In this document: piece after piece, positions 7,715 through 16,648 of the stretch
How the letters are laid out: every line of letters starts with the position of its first letter
How positions within the stretch are numbered: position 1 is the stretch's first letter
Source of the DNA: Bacteroidales bacterium KHT7
GTDB lineage: Bacteria > Bacteroidota > Bacteroidia > Bacteroidales > Bacteroidaceae
Reading direction: 5' to 3'
DNA length: 64,000 nt
Assembly (NCBI GenBank): GCA_900102385.1
Contig: FNBQ01000009.1
Span: forward strand, 68,338 to 132,337
Made by a program: the position numbers and the translations under genes
The notes under the pieces: model-generated
Database searches by the model: none
What the model was told of the DNA's origin: nothing
What the model saw: the letters and a program-made list of their open reading frames with translations, nothing else

Positions 7715-10633
7715 ATGAAAAGGTTTGTTACGTCGTTTTTGCTGATGACCGTAGCGGCTTTTGCCTTCGCGCAGAAGGTGAACGTTACAGGCTCGGTAAT
7801 CGACAGAGAAACGAAAACGGCTGTGCCTCAGGCTACTGTGCAGTTGCTCAACCCAAAAGACAGCTCGTTTGTGGCTGGTGCGGTGAGCGGAAATGACGGC
7901 CGTTTTTCGGTTCAAGGTGTGAGTATTGGTAACTACGTTGCAAAGGTATCCTTCATCGGATATGTTACGCAAACCCGAAACGTTAGTGTAACCGCCGATA
8001 AGCATCACATCGGCAGTTTCAGAATGGCGGTCGATGCCATAATGCTGAAAGAGGCGGTTGTTACGGCTCAGGCAGCAAAGGTTCAGGTGGTAGAAGATAC
8101 GGTTGTGTATAACGCCGCTGCCTTCCGCATTCCCGAAGGCTCAGCCCTCGAGGAACTTGTGAAGAAACTGCCGGGAGCGAAGGTCGCCGAAGACGGCTCT
8201 ATCACCATCAACGGAAAGAGCGTTTCTAAGATTATGGTCGACGGAAAGGAGTTCTTCAGTAGCGACACAAAGGTGGCAATGAAGAATCTGCCTGTCGAGA
8301 TGGTAGAGAAAATCAAGGCTTACGAGAAGAAGAGCGACCAAGCGCGAATCACTGGCATCGACGATGGCGAGGAGGAGACGGTTCTCGACCTCACCGTAAA
8401 GAAAGACATGAAGAAGGGTTGGTTCGGAAACTTCGACCTCTCTGCCGGAACAAAGCACAGATATTCGGAGAAGCTGATGGTTAACCGATTCCGCGACAAT
8501 CAGCAGATTTCGGTATTCGGCTCGGCAAACAATACGGGCGACCGCGGTTTCGCTGGCGGCGGATTTGGCGGAAGCAACGGGTTGCAGGCTAACAAGAACA
8601 TCGGTATAAACTATGCTCAGAGCACTAAGAAACTCGAGGTTGGCGGAAACGTGAGATACTCTCACACCGACGGCGATGTTAAGAGCGACACTTATTCAGA
8701 GCGTCTGTCGGCTGGAACAACGTCTTATTCTAAGTCGCTGTCGTCAACGCTCAGTTGCAACGGCTCTTTCGGAGCTGACTTCCGCCTTGAATGGAAGCCA
8801 AACGACAACTGGAACATCTTGCTTCGCCCTACATTCTCTTATTCAGAGAGCGAGAGCACAAGACAGTCATCATCGGCTACATTCAAGATTGACCCTTACG
8901 AACTGACCAACGACCCTCTTGAGGATGTAACCAACGAGTCTATAGCATGGGGCGAAACCGACCGTGTGAACCGAAACATAGGCAAGTCGCTTTCTACCGG
9001 CAATAACCTGAAGGTTGGAACAGATGCCCAGATTAACCGCAAACTCGGCAAGGAGGGCAGAAACATCACGGCACGAGGCTCAATCTCATATTCAGACAGC
9101 GAGTCGGAGCAGTACGACAACTCTCAAATCGACTATTTCCAGCTTCGTAACTTTATGGGACTCGATTCTGTTTATTACAGAAACCAGTACTATAACGCAC
9201 CAAACAGCCAGTGGACTTATTACGGTCAGATTGGTTACAGCGAGCCTATCTTCAAGGGCGGTTACTTGCAGCTTACATACCGATACACATACAAAACTCA
9301 GGACAACAGCAAGAATACCTACGATGTTGCCGGATATACTGGTGAGTTCGGTTCTCTGCCTGCCGGATATGCAAACTCGCTTGTAGATACGCTCAGCAAT
9401 TCGGCAGAGTATCGCAACTATATCAACGACATCACCATGATGTTGCGCATTGTAAAGAGCAAGTTCAGATTCAACATCGGAGCGGTTCTTCAGCCACAGA
9501 GCAGTAACATGCTCTACACAAAGGCTGGAAAGAACTACGACATAAAGCGAAATGTTACGAACTTCTCTCCACGAATGGACTTCAGATACCGATTCACAAA
9601 GACGCATCAGCTCAGACTTACTTATCGTGGAAACACAAGTCAGCCGTCAATGACTTATCTGTTGCCTATTACCGACTACAGTAACCCTACAAACATCAAG
9701 TTTGGTAACGCAACGCTGCTGCCATCGTTCACAAACAACTTCCGTTTGATGTATAACAACTACAACACGAGCAAGCAGAGCAGTATTGTAGCCTTCATCA
9801 ACGCCAGCTTCAGCAAGGACGATGTGGCTCGTACAGAACTTTACAACAGCACAAACGGTGTTACTTACACGGGCTACGACAACATTAACGGTAACTGGAA
9901 CGGAAGCATGAACCTTAACTACAACGTGGCGTTCCTCGACAACAAACTTACGCTCAACTCAAGTTCTTCGGCAAGATACCAGAACTATGAGTCGTATACA
10001 GGCGAGATTTCGGGTGTAGATGTGTCTGACATTGATTTCTACTCAATGGGCAAGTACTGCAAGCAGTATTCAACACAGAACTCAACGCTGGCTGAACGCT
10101 TGTCGTTTGGCTACCGAAACAACTGGCTCGATGTAACGGCTAACGGAAGCATCAACTACTCTCACTCGGAGAGCGAGGCGCAGAAGAATAGCAACAACCA
10201 GAATATCTACGATTATTCGTATGGCCTGAATGCCAACTTTACCTTGCCTTGGTCAATAACCTTGTCGTCGGACATCAACAACAACTTCCGCCGAGGCTAT
10301 TCGGAGAGCAGCATGAACACCAACGAACTTGTGTGGAACGCTCAAGTGTCAAAGAATTTCCTGAAGGGTAATGCGGCAACCATCACGTTGCAGGTGTTCG
10401 ACATCTTGGGCAAGCAGAGCAATCTGTCGCGCTCAATCTCGGCAACAAGCCGTCAGGATTCGCGCTACAACTCGATAAACAGTTATTGTATGCTCCACTT
10501 CATCTATCGCCTTAACATCATAGGAAGCAAGGCTGCACGCGACAAGATGCGCGAGCGTTACGGCGACTTCCCAACGGGCGGCAGAGGCGGCGGTCGTCCA
10601 ATGGGACCTCCTCCGGGTGGCGGACGTTTCTAA
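7715..10633 (+). CDS. Outer-membrane beta-barrel protein with N-terminal carboxypeptidase-regulatory-like domain
   Basis: 972 residues. A signal peptide (FLLMTVAAFAFAQ) is followed by a CarboxypepD-regulatory-like domain (VTGSVIDRETKTAVPQATVQ, residues about 25-110), a plug-like region (LEELVKKLPGAKVAEDGSI, KIMVDGKEFF) and a long barrel of the OMP_b-brl_3 type rich in alternating aromatic strands. The last residues are unusual: a Gly/Pro/Arg tail (GGRGGGRPMGPPPGGGRF). Such proteins resemble TonB-dependent receptors but often lack an obvious TonB box and SusD partner, as here. It follows an AraC regulator and ends at a strong terminator. The substrate is unknown. Confidence 0.85.
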   Translation: MKRFVTSFLLMTVAAFAFAQKVNVTGSVIDRETKTAVPQATVQLLNPKDSSFVAGAVSGNDGRFSVQGVSIGNYVAKVSFIGYVTQTRNVSVTADKHHIGSFRMAVDAIMLKEAVVTAQAAKVQVVEDTVVYNAAAFRIPEGSALEELVKKLPGAKVAEDGSITINGKSVSKIMVDGKEFFSSDTKVAMKNLPVEMVEKIKAYEKKSDQARITGIDDGEEETVLDLTVKKDMKKGWFGNFDLSAGTKHRYSEKLMVNRFRDNQQISVFGSANNTGDRGFAGGGFGGSNGLQANKNIGINYAQSTKKLEVGGNVRYSHTDGDVKSDTYSERLSAGTTSYSKSLSSTLSCNGSFGADFRLEWKPNDNWNILLRPTFSYSESESTRQSSSATFKIDPYELTNDPLEDVTNESIAWGETDRVNRNIGKSLSTGNNLKVGTDAQINRKLGKEGRNITARGSISYSDSESEQYDNSQIDYFQLRNFMGLDSVYYRNQYYNAPNSQWTYYGQIGYSEPIFKGGYLQLTYRYTYKTQDNSKNTYDVAGYTGEFGSLPAGYANSLVDTLSNSAEYRNYINDITMMLRIVKSKFRFNIGAVLQPQSSNMLYTKAGKNYDIKRNVTNFSPRMDFRYRFTKTHQLRLTYRGNTSQPSMTYLLPITDYSNPTNIKFGNATLLPSFTNNFRLMYNNYNTSKQSSIVAFINASFSKDDVARTELYNSTNGVTYTGYDNINGNWNGSMNLNYNVAFLDNKLTLNSSSSARYQNYESYTGEISGVDVSDIDFYSMGKYCKQYSTQNSTLAERLSFGYRNNWLDVTANGSINYSHSESEAQKNSNNQNIYDYSYGLNANFTLPWSITLSSDINNNFRRGYSESSMNTNELVWNAQVSKNFLKGNAATITLQVFDILGKQSNLSRSISATSRQDSRYNSINSYCMLHFIYRLNIIGSKAARDKMRERYGDFPTGGRGGGRPMGPPPGGGRF

Positions 10634-10643
10634 GGATATTTAA

Positions 10644-10680
10644 AGAGGTCGAATCACGCAGATTCGACCTCTGTTTTTTA
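10644..10680 (+). terminator. Rho-independent terminator after the outer-membrane protein gene
   Basis: A 12-bp perfect inverted repeat (agaggtcgaatc / gattcgacctct, 5-base loop) is followed by a T-run. Confidence 0.85.
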
Positions 10681-10732
10681 TGTGTTTTGGAAGGGGAGAG
10701 CTGAGGTGTTTTCTTATGCTATGTAAGGCATA

Positions 10733-10783
10733 TTTGGATAAAATCCAAACAAAAAAAACGCCGATTTTTGACAAAATCCAAAC
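10733..10783. repeat. Palindrome plus 33-bp spaced direct repeat in intergenic DNA
   Basis: A 7-bp inverted repeat with 3-base spacer (tttggat-aaa-atccaaa, 10733-10749) overlaps the first of two copies of aaatccaaac at 10741 and 10774, exactly 33 bp apart. The rest of 10634-10922 holds only the terminator and no gene. The 33-bp spacing equals that of the repeat array before the ATPase gene at 50937, although the repeat sequences differ. Confidence 0.4.
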
Positions 10784-10922
10784 ATATAATATGAATCTCC
10801 CACACAAGCAAGTTTTTTTGTTGGCAGAAGATTAGTAAAAGCCACTTTCTGCGTTTGATAACTTTTGCCCCATCAATGTTGACGGTTCGCCCGACTTCTT
10901 GTTTTGTAGCGTTATGCTGATG

Positions 10923-13900
10923 CTATTGCAAATATTTCTCTAAAATTTGCTTCTTCCGTTCTGCACATCCTTCCATAACTGCCTTTGCCTTGGCTATTTC
11001 TGCTTCGTAGGATTCTATTTTAGAAATGGCGTTGTGCTGTTGCTCTATTGGCGCAATCTTTACGGATAGACTTTCAATTCTATCTATTGATGCACGATAA
11101 CTTCTTTTGAACCCCACCTTTTTGCCTTCTTCCTCCAATAAGTGAGCCATATATTTGGGCAATATGTCATTGGCTTTTATTCGCAACACGCCACAATGGT
11201 CTGTTGGGTAAAAAGGATGATTCGCAGGTATTACATTTACCCTCCAATCACCATCTATTCCCCAAATTACAGAATCAACAGAGAAATCTTCTATCAAAAG
11301 TTTATCTATCATTCCGAACGGTTCAAATACGTTCGCGCTATACACAGGGATGTTGTATTTTTGATTGACTTCCGAGTTTAGTATTCTACGGCCGATGGAA
11401 ATATCAAATAGGCTTGTATTGGAGAACCTAATATCCTTAGTTGCTTTGTTATCGAGTTCATCAAATACTTCCGCAATTTCTTTTCTGTATTTCTCAATGT
11501 TTATTTGGTTGTTGTTATATTCTTCATCAACCTCTTCACATTCGGAAACAATCTGGGCTTGGATGTCAAGAGGTGGGAGAGGTATTTTGACTTCTTCGTT
11601 CAAATATGTACTATTCAAACTCTTACCAAAAGCTTTATTTCCAACATTTTCTAAGTCAATCATTTTACAATTGAATAAAGTAAACAAATATTTGTCTGTT
11701 ATTTGTGTTTTATTCTTTGGAATCAAGGCTGCAATTGCTTCGTTTGTGTACAAATCAGTACCAGCAATAGCAGTTTTACCAATGCTAAGTTTGAAACTTA
11801 ACAAAGTTGTACCCTTCGGAATAAGTTTGACATTAGAGTCTTTCACCCCCGCATCCGTTATCTTTTCCTTAGTGTCTGTTATGATTTGACCGTTCATTTC
11901 TGCAATTGAAACCCAAAGATGTGTACCAGAAAAGTATGCCATATTTTTTCTTGAAGGTGTACCGCCAATTTTAATTTCACATACACCATCTTCACCCCCC
12001 AACTTAGCCAACGGATACTTACTCTTAATCTCAATCTTCTTATCAACAGTTAGTTTGATAGCCTTGTCAAACTCTGTTCTACTGAAATCAACCATATCCG
12101 ACAAGTTGGCGAATGAAAGCAGTTCGCCCATTTCGCCGTTGAAATCCGATTTTATCTCCTCCTTGTTTTCGCCGAAAGAGAATTTGCGACATTGATTGTA
12201 AATATGCTTGCGTATGGCAAATGCAAATTTTGAGTTATCCCACGCGTCGTTAGGATTATAAAGTGGAGTGTCAATATATTTTATTGAGTTAATGGCTGTT
12301 GCGATTTCTACGTCGCTTTCATCGCTATCAGCGATGTCTTCGTTATTTTCCTTATGAGTTGTTTCATACTTTATGCCCTCATCGCCTTTACGATTGCTCC
12401 AATCGTAGCCCAAGAACTTCACAATCTGAGCCTTATTGCTCTTGTTGCCAACCTTGTCGGGCGGTGATTGAAGAATGGCTACTTGGTTGCTTTCTATCTG
12501 AATGAACGTATTGAGTTTGTCGTGTTCAATCTTCTTAGCAAAGGAAATAAACTGTCTTTCTTGTTCTTCCTCTGCCAACGTTTTGTATTCGTCGCTTTTG
12601 CAAAAATCGTCAAAGAGTTTCTTGAACGCCTTGCTGTTTTCCTTTTCCTTGTCATCGAAAAACGATGAAGTCTTGAACCATTCCATTTGAATTGGTTTCT
12701 TTATTGGCGATGATTTGAATTTCAGCTTGTAATCGGCAAAGATCTCGTGTTGTTTAAGTGTTTCAGACAATTCTTCATCTTGCATAAACTTGAAATACGA
12801 CGATTTGTCGTAGCCTTGCTTTTGAATATAATTGTTAATTGCTTGATACGTTGTGTATTGGGTGTAATCCTTTTTGGCTTCGAATGTCTCTAAAAGTCCA
12901 TGCGAATTCTTGTTCTTTACTCTTTGCGCAAAAAGTACAATGGTATTTGTGCCTGTTGAACCAAAGGTACGGCTATTTAGGTTTACTATTGCCAAGATGT
13001 TGAAATTGGCAAACAATAGTTCTCTTGTCTTTATGTAAAGATTGCCGTTTGAAAGAATGGAACTCGGCAACACTATACCAACAAGTCCATTTGAACGCAA
13101 AAAATGCTTTGTGCGCTCAATAAAGAAACATTCTATGCTGTTGTTTGCACCGTATGCTTTTTCTTCTATCGAATCTGTAAGGGAAAATTGCTTTCTGTCA
13201 TTATCCGTCAGCGTATTCAGAAAGCCTTTCACGCTATATGGCGGGTTAGCAATAATGCAGTCGAAACTTTCATTATCAAACCCTTGAAAACGTACTTCTT
13301 GCGTATTTAGGATACTAAGCGAGTCTTTGAAAACAATTCGTGCATCTTTGCTACCATTTATGATGGTTGCAATTTTAGCCACTTGGCTGAGTGTCTGGCT
13401 CTTCTCTATGCCGTATGCTTTGGCGGCAGGGTAGCTTTTTATAAACTCCGTAAGGAAGTGACCAGCACCGCAAGCATAATCAAGCACCTTAACGTTTCCA
13501 GAATTAGGGAATTCGGGTAGGCATTTGATGATAAAGTTTACAATGGGAAGTGGAGTGAAAAACTGACCTTCCGTCTGGTGTACGTTCTTAGAGAGCAAAC
13601 CCTCAAACAAATCGCCGAAGAAGTGGTTCGTTTCGCTGTTGCTTAGGTTGATGTCTTGTATAAGTGCTGCTATCTTGATGAGAATCTGGAAGTTCTTTTC
13701 GAAGTCTTCTTTGTTCTCAACATCTATAAAATTGAATTTCTTGATGTTGTAGAATTTGATTTCTTCAAACAACTCTTTGATGCCAGCGAAAAGTCCGTTT
13801 GTGACAGAGCGGTTTGTATCCTCGAAAATCTGTTTGATGTCGCTTTCCTCTTTGTTTACAACATCTACATTGAAGAGTTGTTTTTTGCCTTCTTGATAAA

Positions 13901-14879
13901 GTTTTAGCAATCTGTTGCAATATTCCTTTGGCGTGTCGCGAGTGATGCCTTTGTAGTAGAATTGCAAATCTTCGGGATTGTTGCGCTCGTCGGTAATCTT
14001 GCAGAGAAACAAATCTATCAGAATGTAGAACGAGTGTTCAAAGTCTGTTATGGCATGGTTGCGCAGTATTGTTGCAAACTCATGATAAATAGGGCGGATT
14101 TCGGCGTGCGAAAGCTCCTTCAAATCGGCAACAGTATATTTCAGTTTCCCAATGGAATATGCGGCAATATCTTTCTCAAACAATCCCTTTGTCTCGAATG
14201 ATTTTGCATAGGTCTCACTCCACACATCAAAATATTTGCCTTGAGCGTTGCTGAATGTTTTAGGATTATTCAGTTCGTCGATGCGCTTTTTATTATCTTT
14301 CAGCGTGATAATATGATTTTTCAGAATCAATTTATCCTCAAAATCAGCTGCAAAAAGCACAAGGTTCTCGCAGAACCCAAGTTCGTTGACAAGCGGACCG
14401 AGGTAGCTGAATAGCTGTCCGCCATCTTTTTGCATATTGTTCCACTCGTGACTGAATTCACCGCCGTAGGTCTTGTTTTCAATCAGCACAAGTGGTTTAT
14501 ATTCTTTGTCGAAAACAAGAATATCTCCGTATGATGGCTTGTTTACATGTCCAACCTTGAAAGCAGGTTCAAAAACAATGTGTTTTGCTTCATATCCCTT
14601 TTCGAGCAGAAGATGAACGCAAACAAGGCAGACAAAATTCTCTTTTGCCTTGAAGTCCAAAGTCGTGTCTCTGTGAATCACAAAACCTTTGGCTGGATTT
14701 TCTTTAGTGGGATATTCTCCGTTCTGAAAATTGTTATCTAATGGCGCGTATGTAATCTTCTGTGTTTTGAGATTGACCTCGATGCTTGCGCCATTGGTAT
14801 ATGTCTTTTTGTAAACTTTATCGCTTTCGGTAAAGCCAAAGTTTGTTAAAAGACTTGTCAGCTTTTCTACTGTTATCAT
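10923..14879 (-). CDS. Single-polypeptide restriction-modification-specificity enzyme (type IIG/type I-like)
   Basis: 1318 residues combining three activities. Residues 70-140 hold a PD-(D/E)xK nuclease core (D119 in YGDILVFDKEY, then E134-x-K136 in VLIENKTYGGE). A linking helical region follows. The N6-adenine methyltransferase carries motif I DYACGAGHF near 465 and catalytic NPPYS near 546. From about 955 come two tandem target-recognition domains of HsdS type: the first starts YPLAKLGGEDGVCEIKIGGTPS and ends with a helical spacer (EVDEEYNNNQINIEKYRKEI), the second ends KKQILEKYLQ. Two recognition domains predict a bipartite DNA target. The stop is TAG; the residues before it match the usual end of HsdS proteins, so it is taken as real. 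The gene has a canonical promoter and a long structured leader. No separate R, M or S partner lies nearby. Confidence 0.9.
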   Translation of the reverse strand: MITVEKLTSLLTNFGFTESDKVYKKTYTNGASIEVNLKTQKITYAPLDNNFQNGEYPTKENPAKGFVIHRDTTLDFKAKENFVCLVCVHLLLEKGYEAKHIVFEPAFKVGHVNKPSYGDILVFDKEYKPLVLIENKTYGGEFSHEWNNMQKDGGQLFSYLGPLVNELGFCENLVLFAADFEDKLILKNHIITLKDNKKRIDELNNPKTFSNAQGKYFDVWSETYAKSFETKGLFEKDIAAYSIGKLKYTVADLKELSHAEIRPIYHEFATILRNHAITDFEHSFYILIDLFLCKITDERNNPEDLQFYYKGITRDTPKEYCNRLLKLYQEGKKQLFNVDVVNKEESDIKQIFEDTNRSVTNGLFAGIKELFEEIKFYNIKKFNFIDVENKEDFEKNFQILIKIAALIQDINLSNSETNHFFGDLFEGLLSKNVHQTEGQFFTPLPIVNFIIKCLPEFPNSGNVKVLDYACGAGHFLTEFIKSYPAAKAYGIEKSQTLSQVAKIATIINGSKDARIVFKDSLSILNTQEVRFQGFDNESFDCIIANPPYSVKGFLNTLTDNDRKQFSLTDSIEEKAYGANNSIECFFIERTKHFLRSNGLVGIVLPSSILSNGNLYIKTRELLFANFNILAIVNLNSRTFGSTGTNTIVLFAQRVKNKNSHGLLETFEAKKDYTQYTTYQAINNYIQKQGYDKSSYFKFMQDEELSETLKQHEIFADYKLKFKSSPIKKPIQMEWFKTSSFFDDKEKENSKAFKKLFDDFCKSDEYKTLAEEEQERQFISFAKKIEHDKLNTFIQIESNQVAILQSPPDKVGNKSNKAQIVKFLGYDWSNRKGDEGIKYETTHKENNEDIADSDESDVEIATAINSIKYIDTPLYNPNDAWDNSKFAFAIRKHIYNQCRKFSFGENKEEIKSDFNGEMGELLSFANLSDMVDFSRTEFDKAIKLTVDKKIEIKSKYPLAKLGGEDGVCEIKIGGTPSRKNMAYFSGTHLWVSIAEMNGQIITDTKEKITDAGVKDSNVKLIPKGTTLLSFKLSIGKTAIAGTDLYTNEAIAALIPKNKTQITDKYLFTLFNCKMIDLENVGNKAFGKSLNSTYLNEEVKIPLPPLDIQAQIVSECEEVDEEYNNNQINIEKYRKEIAEVFDELDNKATKDIRFSNTSLFDISIGRRILNSEVNQKYNIPVYSANVFEPFGMIDKLLIEDFSVDSVIWGIDGDWRVNVIPANHPFYPTDHCGVLRIKANDILPKYMAHLLEEEGKKVGFKRSYRASIDRIESLSVKIAPIEQQHNAISKIESYEAEIAKAKAVMEGCAERKKQILEKYLQ

Positions 14880-14936
14880 AGTTGAACGTTGTGCTTTTAG
14901 CGTTCAGCTACTTATCGATGAATACAGATTCACAAA

Positions 14937-15101
14937 CAAATACCTCTGAGCCGAAATAAAAGAAGCGCGGACTTCCCTTATTGCGCTCTGAGGTATTTGG
15001 CGTGACCTGCAATCACAAATAAGTTCCGTCCACGCCAAGGCGCGAACGTTCACTGAACTTATTCGTGTGATTGCATCTTCTAATCGCCAAATTTTCAGAG
15101 C
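14937..15101 (-). promoter_or_regulatory. Structured 5' leader of the restriction enzyme gene with competing hairpins
   Basis: Read on the minus strand, a long nested hairpin forms: outer arms 15085-15101 with 14985-15002 (gctctga...tttggcg), middle arms 15055-15075 with 15008-15026 (19 bases plus a 2-base bulge), and a tip at 15033-15042 (cgcc-aa-ggcg). The 3' outer arm contains caaatacctc, which can instead pair with gaggtatttg further downstream (10 bp, 14990-14999 with 14937-14946). The two pairings exclude each other. A further 6-bp inverted repeat (14883-14888 with 14901-14906) lies just before the ATG. A 71-codon frame crosses this region at 14904-15119, but the symmetry fits RNA structure or a repeat element better than a gene. 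Confidence 0.5.
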
Positions 15102-15187
15102 ATCTCGAATAAATAGCAAACGCTATGATTTTATCAATATGTTAAAAAAAATCTTTTCTTGTATAATGTTTAAATTTTTGTTGTTTG

Positions 15188-15218
15188 CAAAATTATGATT
15201 TTTTGCGGCATCGACAAA
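15188..15218 (-). promoter_or_regulatory. Canonical Bacteroidetes promoter for the restriction enzyme gene
   Basis: On the minus strand TTTG (15218-15215), 19 bases, then TAATTTTG (15195-15188), an exact TTTG-N19-TAnnTTTG match. Transcription would start near 15181, leaving a leader of about 300 nt before the ATG at 14879. Confidence 0.65.
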
Positions 15219-15343
15219 GGTTTGTAAGGAAAATATCAATAGTGATGAATTGGTGGAATGGTTAATGTTTATTTCTTGATATGGTTAGGTGGTATAATAT
15301 GTCTGCTCGGGAAATAAATGCCTTTTTTAGCATTATGTCTTTA

Positions 15344-16054
15344 TTATTTTAGGTTAGAAACATACACGGTTAGTTTATTGCCGTCTTTTACAAAAAAGCG
15401 GAATCCTTGTGTAAGCATAAGCCTTTTCGTTGTCAATAATTCTATTGCTTCGAAGAAAGTATCTTTTGCTCGTAGATATAATAAATGCTATTCGATGATG
15501 ATAGGGAAGTCTTTAAATTTGTTGCACGTCACAAAAGAAATGGGGATGCTTCTTTTTCTTATTATCGGGTACTCTTTCGAGTCTAAACCTATAGACGTTG
15601 AATGGTCTTCTTCTAAATCAGCAACAAGACCAAACACTCGTGTGTATTTTAGGATGAGAGTTTCACCAGTCTTGAATCTTATTTTTTTAACGGTCTTGTA
15701 TTTGTCAGTTTCGTAGTTGAAATTTATCATTGATTGCAAACACATATCGTAGGTTCTTGGAGTCCTTCCCCATATTTTAGCGAAAACGTCATGACACTCT
15801 ATCTCGACTAAGACTGTAGAACGTGAGTTCTTGTGAACACTTTGCACACAATCGTCTATAGAATTTGTGTTTATATGTAACGTATCTTTGCTGTCTATGG
15901 CGACAGCAAAGATAACGGGCCAGTTAGATGGTCTTTCAATTTCGAATAAGGCATAAACATAGTCCTTTCCCTTGATATCAAAATTCAGTTCTTGTCTTGT
16001 GGCATGAACAAAAGTAAGACAGAACAGCAAAATGAGAATGAATCGTGATTTCAT
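15344..16054 (-). pseudogene. Secreted hypothetical protein split by an in-frame TAG
   Basis: The open part (16054 to 15488, 188 codons) starts with a signal peptide (MKSRFILILLFCLTFVHA) and ends DFPIIIE-TAG. The same frame continues after the TAG for 47 codons (starting HLLYLRAKDTFFEAIELL, then KRLMLTQGFRFFVKDGNKL) to a TAA at 15344-15346. The tail looks like real protein, not random sequence, so the original gene was about 236 residues. The TAG (complement of 15488-15490, context GAA TAG CAT) is either a nonsense mutation, a sequencing error or a leaky stop. I do not recognise the family; it has no visible catalytic motif. It lies between the restriction gene and rsmD. Confidence 0.6.
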
Positions 16055-16086
16055 AAACAGCTTTTTGTAAGGGAAGGACTCTTGTG

Positions 16087-16635
16087 CTATTCTTCGCCTT
16101 TGTTCTTAAAGAAAGAGAAGTTTACGCTGCCGTAGTGGCGGTGCTCAACAAAGTTGGGATGCTCCGAAAAATCGTAGTCCTTGCCGTGTTCCAATACGAA
16201 CAGACCGTCGTCTTTTAGCAGATTATGCTCGAATACCAAATCGGGAATCGTGGCAAGCTCTTTAAGCGCATAGGGTGGGTCGGCAAACACAAAGTCGAAC
16301 TTCTCGCCGCATCGCGTAATGTACTTGAATACGTCGCCCCTCAGCGGAAGCCATTGTTCTGCCTTCAGTTCCTTTGCAATCTTGTTTATGAAGGTGTAGT
16401 GCAGCGGCTCTTTTTCGACCGAAATAACGCGCTTGCAACCACGTGAGACGAGCTCCAGACTTATGCTTCCCGTTCCCGTAAAGAGGTCGAGTGCCTCGCA
16501 GTCGTCTTCGAAGTCGATATATGCGCGCACAACGTTAAACAGATTCTCCTTTGCAAAATCGGTTGTTGGGCGTGCCTTGAACGAGCGCGGAACATCGAAA
16601 TGACGTCCTTTTAGCGTTCCTGTTATTACTCTCAT
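16087..16635 (-). CDS. rsmD: 16S rRNA (guanine966-N2)-methyltransferase
   Basis: 182 residues from MRVITGTLKGRHFDVP, the usual RsmD start; a longer frame to 16698 overlaps DUF3822 and is rejected. It methylates G966 of 16S rRNA using S-adenosylmethionine. The family signature RPTTDFAKENLFNVV, the SAM motif LDLFTGTGSISLELVSRG and the catalytic ADPPYA are all present. It lies 13 bases after the DUF3822 gene on the same strand, an arrangement common in Bacteroidales, so they are probably one transcript. The stop is TAG, one of several showing that TAG is a normal stop here. Confidence 0.93.
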   Translation of the reverse strand: MRVITGTLKGRHFDVPRSFKARPTTDFAKENLFNVVRAYIDFEDDCEALDLFTGTGSISLELVSRGCKRVISVEKEPLHYTFINKIAKELKAEQWLPLRGDVFKYITRCGEKFDFVFADPPYALKELATIPDLVFEHNLLKDDGLFVLEHGKDYDFSEHPNFVEHRHYGSVNFSFFKNKGEE

Positions 16636-16648
16636 AAATAAAAAATCG

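Noticed and set aside
10680..10922. Continuation of the restriction enzyme beyond its TAG
   Set aside because: The protein already ends with the usual HsdS-type C-terminus, and the following codons look random.
14904..15119. 71-codon minus-strand frame in the leader of the restriction gene
   Set aside because: It lies over the nested inverted repeats, has no family resemblance and is best explained by the repeat structure.
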